Of a stretch of 64,000 nucleotides of DNA, positions 58,410-64,000 are shown piece after piece. This DNA comes from Agrocybe praecox (taxonomy: Eukaryota; Basidiomycota; Agaricomycetes; Agaricales; Agrocybaceae). The position numbers were made by a program, and so were the translations under genes. Each line of letters begins with the position of its first letter. Position 1 is the stretch's first letter. The stretch is taken from positions 1,624,501-1,688,500 of the forward strand of contig OZ024848.1 of assembly GCA_964017145.1 (NCBI GenBank). Reading direction: 5' to 3'. Under the pieces are notes generated by a model. It ran no database searches, was not told where the DNA came from, and saw nothing but the letters and a program-made list of their open reading frames with translations.

Positions 58410-61057
58410 TGGATAAAAGTGTCGACATAGAAGTGGCAGGTTAGTTGCGAGCAAACATGAACTACTGCGCAGCATTATCATTGATTTTGAAAACAGTCGT
58501 CGAAGGGAGAGAATTTCTGAACACCCATAAGCTCAGATTAAATCCCACATTCTATGGTGCATTGAAACGCATGGATGAAGGAGAGAAGCGAACTCAAGGA
58601 GGTGACCAGGGCACTAAAGCGCCCAAATGGAATCAGAATTTTGTCTTGTAAGCTATAAGTTTATGGTTAGATATCTAGTAATTAAAATTATCATGTACAG
58701 TGCTGCGAATCTATCATCAAACCTTCGTGTTGATGTTTTTTGTGTTCACGGTCATACTCGAGAAGACCATCTTATTGGCCAACCTGATCTGGATCTTTTT
58801 GGCGTTGAGAGGAACAAAGGTGAACACCATCCTCGAGCGGGATGAATAAATTCTGACAGAGTCCAGAAATTGAAATAACTCTCCGTCGTATTCCAAAGAA
58901 ATCGACGGAGGAAGTTATTTCTGGCTATCTTACTTTACGCATTCAGGTTGCGATGCCCGTCACATTCAAGGTCCAAGAATCCAAGGCAGACATCCGATCT
59001 GTGCATTACGGGCAACAGATGGAGAGAATAGTTGGGGTCTTATCTCAGGATGAGCTAAATCGGTTGTATCCTTCTTGGGTGCTCCTAGTCGGAAACCTGG
59101 ACATGGTCGCGTCTGTAGCCGAGAAGATATTGGGTCATACATTGCTATGCACAATCCAGGCTAATCTCTTTCTAGCTTGATTTACGGGCTGCAATAGCTT
59201 TAGGAGCGGTGGGATTTATGCTTCGGGTATGTAAAGTCTCGTTCCGTAACGAGGAACCTGAATGCTGAGTGTGCTTGAAGGTTTTAGTAAAGCAGATAGA
59301 GAGAGACAAGATTGCGACGTATCAGAAATTTCTGGATAAATTGCTCACACAGACGGCCGAGTGTGCTTACTTTATTGCTGAATACCGGAATGTCAAAACA
59401 TTCGGTATGTCTGTCTGTTATCCAAGGCCATCCACATTGCTTATATTAGTGTGTAGCAACACGAGCTGTCGTTCATATAAACTCAGATGCGGATTCGATG
59501 ATAGCTCAGTTCCAAGCAGCCTTCGGAGAATTAAAGATAAACCTTATCCTTGGGTCCACTCTCCAGATTGCCGTGGTCTCTTTCTGCATCCTTCAGACTG
59601 TTGAAAATATCGGTATGTAGAGTCCTTCATACTAATGACCGACACTCATCTTCTGCCACAGAGGCTCTTATTCACGTCAACAACTTATCGTACTTAAAAA
59701 GTATTGGATGGGATTCAGGCCGCACGTGTCTAAGGGGAACAAGGCAGTCTATCATAGACTATGTCCTTCTCTGGGCGTCTTCTACGATTGATATTGATAA
59801 CGGTTCGAGCAAACAAATATGCGTTCTATCTGGTCCTCCAGGATGCGGGAAGTCGACCTTAGCTCATACAATAGCCCAAGCCTTTCACGAACAGCATCGT
59901 CTCGGCGCTTCTGTGTTCTTGAGAGGCGATGTAGCAGGAGCCAATTCTCAAACTGTATCCGGCTCCATCATATTCCAGTTAGCCGGTTATAACCAAACAA
60001 TCAAAGCCAGAATTGCGGAGAAACTCAAGTCGGACTCATCTCTGGCCTCTGTGGATATTGGACAGCAATTCCCTCATTTGCTTGTCGACACCATGAATAC
60101 TGGAGTGGAAAAGGGCGACACGATTCTGGCTATGGTGGGGCCTACTCTTATCGTTATTGATGGTATTCACGAGATACCTGATCGGCGGGAGCAGAACCGC
60201 ATACTTACTGCCATCGCTGACTATTTGGTCCGAATGCCATCTAACTTCCGTATACTCTTAATATCGCAAGACGGGGATATGGTCACCGATATCTTCGGTC
60301 GTATAGCGCACCGATGTTACACTCGCCAGATAATATTCGATAATCCCAGAGGAGAGCCTCCATCTGATTATATGACCTGGTGTTTGAACCAATTGGTGGA
60401 AGAAACGCCTGCATTGTTTGAACAATATAGCATTGAAGACCTGCACGATCAATTGATGGAACGCTCAATGGGAATCTATTTATGGATCGACACACTCTAC
60501 CATTTTCTTCAATTCTGTCATGATCATCGTAGAGAAAAGAGAGTCGGTCGTTCTGCAGGATTTGATATCCAGTAAAGTCCCGCATTCCAAGGAGGACGCC
60601 ATAGACAACCTGTACCGTGTGATATGCTCTTCCATACCTTACCCGAGTCACTTAAGGACCTGCTTTTCATTTTCATTCATTCAAGCCGGGCGTTGTCATT
60701 TACTTCTGCTCAGCGCTCATCAACCGATCGCTCTCGCGTGTATATTCGACGACAATCCATCCGATTGTGGCATTTTCAGAATGATGAGGCAATTGGGACT
60801 TGTTGTAGAGAGAGGGCAAGATGAAGAAAGTACACCTCTCTTTGTTCTCAGTCCAAGCTTTGACTCAAGACTTCCTCGTCAACGAACGGCGAGACTATGG
60901 CACCGAGTTCTTCGTGGCACGCGGCGCGTCGAAGCAGGCTCTTCAGGTCGCAGCAACGACCTTTTGGCATCGTAGGGCTCATCGTTCGTCTCAACTCGTC
61001 TCGGAAATGAAGAAAGTACGCCTGGTTGTAGCGTCTTTGATGCTACGCGATGCATGA
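58410..61057 (+). pseudogene. C2-domain STAND NTPase paralog, decayed
   Basis: Exon order parallels the intact paralog: MDKSVDIEVA, then KLRLNPTFYGALKRMDEGEK with KAPKWNQNFV, EDHLIGQPDLDLFGVE, MPVTFKVQESKADIRSVHY, LDLRAAIALGAVGFMLR, TQTAECAYFIAEYRNVK, INLILGSTLQIAVVSFCILQ, and the NTPase with Walker A GPPGCGKST and Walker B TLIVIDGIHEI. Lesions: the first donor (GCA|GTTAGT) is one base out of phase, the donor after VASVAEKIL is disrupted by an extra G, about 24 residues after QIERDK are deleted, and frameshifts occur near 60535, 60650 and 60855. The 3' third (the beta-rich C-terminal exon) is missing; homology ends near 60960. Confidence 0.75.
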
Positions 61058-61915
61058 TAGCTCGTGCAGGTGTATTAGACATCACTCTGCGCATATGTTC
61101 GAAGGAAGAACGCTGGGTGGGAAGATGAAGATTGCGGGCGTAATGTAAAGCAGGCAAGATTGATTAACGTCCAAGTGACAAATGCTACGTTGAATCAGCG
61201 ATAAGTTCCATATAAAATCCGATATTTTGACGAACTCAGGCTTTGTAAGTGGAACATCGGTTTTTGTCCTTTTTAGTTTGCTTATTTGTGGCTTCACAGA
61301 TTCTAAAGCTCGGATTCAACCCAAGCTTTTCTCGGTCCTTGTCTTCCTTCCTTCCACCACCATCGTCACCGCGCTGGCTTTTACTTATCGCTAAGTCGAT
61401 CCTGAGAAACTCTGATTTATGTCTGCTGAATAATGACCCTGCCTAAATAAACGTTTGCGCATGCTGTCCTCCTCGCCACTCGGTCTGACCTCTCATATCT
61501 CCTTCATCATCCCACTCTCATCGTCCACATATCCTTTTTCGCTTTAGATACGAGACGATCCATCCACTGTTTATGTCCCCTGTCCGCTATTACACAAATT
61601 GTACAGCATTGCGTTGCGTAGTAGTATAGTGCCCACATCGACGAGTCACAGGATATGTGCTGCTGGTTTAGGTTAACCCAAGAATTAGCTGTCGGTTTCA
61701 ATTATACACACGAACGGCATTCGTTCATTTTGCAACCAGAGCGGTTGGACATGCTCGAGAAGAAATATTTATGAGGTGGCCAGCATTGACAGTGGAAAAA
61801 AAGGAAGAAGGATCGTAATTGACCTTGTAGGCTCGGGGTAAATTGCGACGCGACGCGCAATGGAAAAACACACGTGACCGTTCGGTGATGAAGCGATCAG
61901 TTGGATTCCCTGCTT
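61058..61915. other. Intergenic stretch
   Basis: No supported gene. C/T-rich 61320-61380 and AT-rich sequence elsewhere; short open frames have no domain. Confidence 0.4.
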
Positions 61916-62302
61916 TTACTTTCTCCCCTGCAGACCATTGTTCGTCTGTGCTGGTATCAGATCGTGCACTAACACTAGTATTGTGTCGCCTGTGCTCCGA
62001 GACCATTCCATAACCAGGTGGCACCGCAGAAATCGAAGACCTATGCGGCGAATCAATCCGTATTCGAATAACTCGCCCTCCTCTTCTTCTTTTATTTCTC
62101 TTTCCCGGTCCTCCTGCCCCGTCAACCTCGAAGTCAATCTCGTAAACGAGCCCAGACTCATTGAGTTCGACCTGATCGAGCTCGGTGTGCTCGTTCCAGA
62201 CGTAGTCGCACTCCCACTAGCACCTCCTCCCGCCTTCCATCCAGAAGTCCACTTCAGGGACGCAGACCTCGGCAAAGTCGTAGATCCAACATCAGCATCC
62301 AC
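61916..62302 (-). other. Ser/Gly-rich open frame, coding status unclear
   Basis: Downstream of a possible acceptor (GACCTAG near 62352) the minus frame stays open for ~140 codons: SLKWTSGWKAGGGASGSATT, then STPSSIRSNSMSLGSFTRL and an acidic run REREIKEEEEGELFEYG. Composition suggests a real low-complexity coding exon, but it does not join in frame with the LRR-type exon just upstream. Confidence 0.25.
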
Positions 62303-62303
62303 T

Positions 62304-62926
62304 TCACCAGGCGCAGTCTCCGAAGCCGACGAGAGACACCCGAAACCGGGCTAGGTCTCCTGCTGTGACCTTGCAAAACACAAGATTCTCCAGCATGTGC
62401 ACATCATCATACCCATCTGCACGTCCAGTGAGATTGGCAGTAGAACTACCACCGCCAATGCCCATGCCTTTAGCAGCACTGGTCTCTCCTCCAAGCCCCA
62501 AGCTCCCGCGTCCGGACGAGAGATCTATCCAGATGCTCGGACTCTCCAGCCATCGGAGCTCCTGCAGGAGTGTGTATGTTGGAGGGAACGCGCTCGCCAT
62601 GTGGTACAGGCTTGTCAGCGTCAATTCTCTAAGACTCTGCGGGAACGGCAGGGTCACATCGAAGCTCTGCAGATTCGGCAACGCACTCGCAGGAAAAGCA
62701 AACGACTGTGGAAAGTGCGCTGACCCACCAGCATGCTGCAGGATGATGCGTTCCAGCTTTGGATGCGCGACAAAGAATGCTTGAAATGCAGCGTGGTTTT
62801 TTTCGAGTTTGTTCTTCTCCCCTGGAGGTGGAAATCATGACCATGTCTCCGAGCACGAGAGTTTTGAGCCGACTCCATCGCCCTGATGCTGAAATTGTGT
62901 CCCCTTATCCAAGGACTCGCCAACAT
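62304..62926 (-). pseudogene. LRR/F-box-type protein, internal fragment
   Basis: The best frame runs from about 62806 (KNHAAFQAFFVAHPKLERII) through ALPNLQSFDVTLPFPQSLRE, LTLTSLYHMASAFPPTYTLL and DGYDDVHMLENLVFCK. That is leucine-rich-repeat style, as in Agaricomycete F-box proteins. Upstream RLKTLVLGDMV (about 62865) is in another frame, with no normal-size intron between. The C-terminus is missing. The DGYDDVHMLENLV block and CCACCAGCATGCTG are shared with the fragment at 40443-40912, which instead keeps the C-terminus, with ~330 bp between these landmarks deleted there. Confidence 0.5.
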
Positions 62927-63069
62927 CGTAACGAACAGAGGTGAAGCCTACCAGGACATCGTCGTCGGACTCAAGTTTGGCTCATAAAAGCACCGGCAAA
63001 TTTAGCGCCGAGTAGTCGGCATGCACGCTTGCTCGCGTTTTCGGTTTGAACTTCGGACTTCATCGTTCA

Positions 63070-63811
63070 GACAACACCATCTTGAAGGAATACGACAGTC
63101 GCTTCAAGGACATCTTCCAAGAAATTTATGACACGTGAGTACGCGAGGATGTGCAATGCAAACCTTTTCTAAATTTCTTCTTTTATACAGTCAATACAAG
63201 TCCTAATCCGAGGCTGCTGGCGTCTACTACGAGCACCGTCTCATCGATGACATAGTCGCTCAAGCTGTCAAGTCCTCCGGAGGCTTCGTCTGGGCATGCA
63301 AGAATTATGACGGTGATGCGCAGAGCGACATCCTCGCGCAAGGATTCGGAAGTCTCGGAATGATGACCTCCGAGCTCATCACCCCCAATGGCCAGGTTAT
63401 CGAGAGTGAGGCCGCTCACGGAACTGTCACCAGGCATTACCATGAATACCAGAAAGGCAACGAGACTAGCACTAACCCCGTCGCCTCCATCTTTGTCTGG
63501 ACCCGTGGCCTGTTGCACCGCGCCAAGATCGATGACAACGAGCACCTCCGCAAGTTCGCTTTGAACTTGGAGGTCGCTTGCATTGAGGTCATTGACAAGG
63601 ATGAGATCATGACTAAGGATTTGGCCCTTGCCATCCACAGAAAGAACATGAAGGGGGAGCACTGGGTTATCACTGATGCGTATATGGATGCAGTTAATGT
63701 GCGCTCACCCCTTTCCCATCTGTCTCCCCATGATCACAATGCTAACAACTCACGCTACTTCAGGCCAAGCTGCAACAGAAGCTCGCAGCAAGCGTAACTG
63801 CTAAATTGTGA
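63070..63811 (+). pseudogene. NADP-isocitrate dehydrogenase, C-terminal half (copy 2)
   Basis: Exons 63070-63134 (DNTILKEYDSRFKDIFQEIY), 63191-63698 and 63764-63811 with clean introns (GTGAGT..ATACAG; GTGCGC..TTCAG). The protein reads [60 protein letters not shown] and [16 protein letters not shown], then [19 protein letters not shown] at 63204-63206 replaces the Gln of QYKS-Q-EAAG, and the N-terminal half is missing. Otherwise this copy is better preserved than copy 1 at 40913. Confidence 0.8.
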
Positions 63812-64000
63812 AGCCCATTTCCTGCTTTTTTTTCCTTTCTAATTTCCCCCTTCTTCGTAACTTTGGTCTTATCTTCTTTGATCGCTCGTTGCGACTCTCT
63901 TCTTGTCTTTCCCCCCCCCCGTCCTATGCTTCCCTTTCACCAATGCTCCAACCAGCAGAGGGATTTACCCGGTATGGCATGGACAAATCCACCGACCTAT
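63812..64000. repeat. IDH 3' flank, repeated copy
   Basis: Matches 41365-41560 in the same orientation (shared TCGCTCGTTGCGA, CACCAATGCTCCAACCAGCA and GGCATGGACA). The match continues to the window edge, so the duplication may extend further. Confidence 0.65.

Noticed and set aside
1..64000. tRNA, rRNA, CRISPR arrays, LTR or LINE retrotransposons
   Set aside because: No box A/B pairs, rRNA-like blocks or regular spacer arrays, and no reverse transcriptase (YxDD), integrase or DDE motifs were seen. The repeats here are gene fragments and minisatellites.

Overview
The window is nuclear DNA of a basidiomycete fungus, most likely an Agaricomycete. The signs are multi-exon genes with 44-100 bp introns (GT..AG plus several clear GC..AG), families expanded in mushrooms (F-box/LRR and F-box/beta-propeller proteins, a kinase-like family, NACHT-WD40 receptors) and two genes resembling the Clp1 (clampless1) family, known from basidiomycete sexual development. 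Gene models were built by hand from frame, splice-site and phase continuity; no database search was possible.

Region 1 (1-14.9 kb) is mostly ordinary single-copy sequence: a 53-codon spliced ORF, a large F-box protein gene (834 aa), a divergent FAD-dependent oxidoreductase (399 aa), and two Clp1-like genes on the same strand separated by about 3.7 kb of gene-free DNA with a purine-rich satellite. Region 2 (15-24.6 kb) is accessory: a decayed gene with an in-frame stop, an F-box/LRR gene, Ras-like GTPase remnants, a dead F-box/propeller copy, a truncated kinase-like fragment and a minisatellite. Region 3 (24.9-36.2 kb) carries housekeeping chromosome-segregation genes, ECO1 (cohesin acetyltransferase) convergent with SPC25 (kinetochore), then an intact F-box/propeller gene and a 1252-aa SAP-domain gene.

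Region 4 (37-64 kb) is a mosaic of duplicates: an inverted copy of the F-box/propeller plus kinase-like block, fragments of an LRR-type gene joined to pieces of NADP-isocitrate dehydrogenase (twice), a complete NACHT-WD40 receptor-like gene (1492 aa), an inverted partial copy of the SAP gene, and two head-to-head paralogs of a C2-domain STAND NTPase, one intact (1136 aa) and one decayed.

Housekeeping genes thus sit between rapidly turning-over NOD-like-receptor and F-box families. The two intact STAND proteins are candidates for self/non-self recognition, and the F-box proteins for SCF ubiquitin-ligase substrate adaptors. Those roles come from family knowledge. The duplication pattern, splice structure and lesions are read directly from the sequence.
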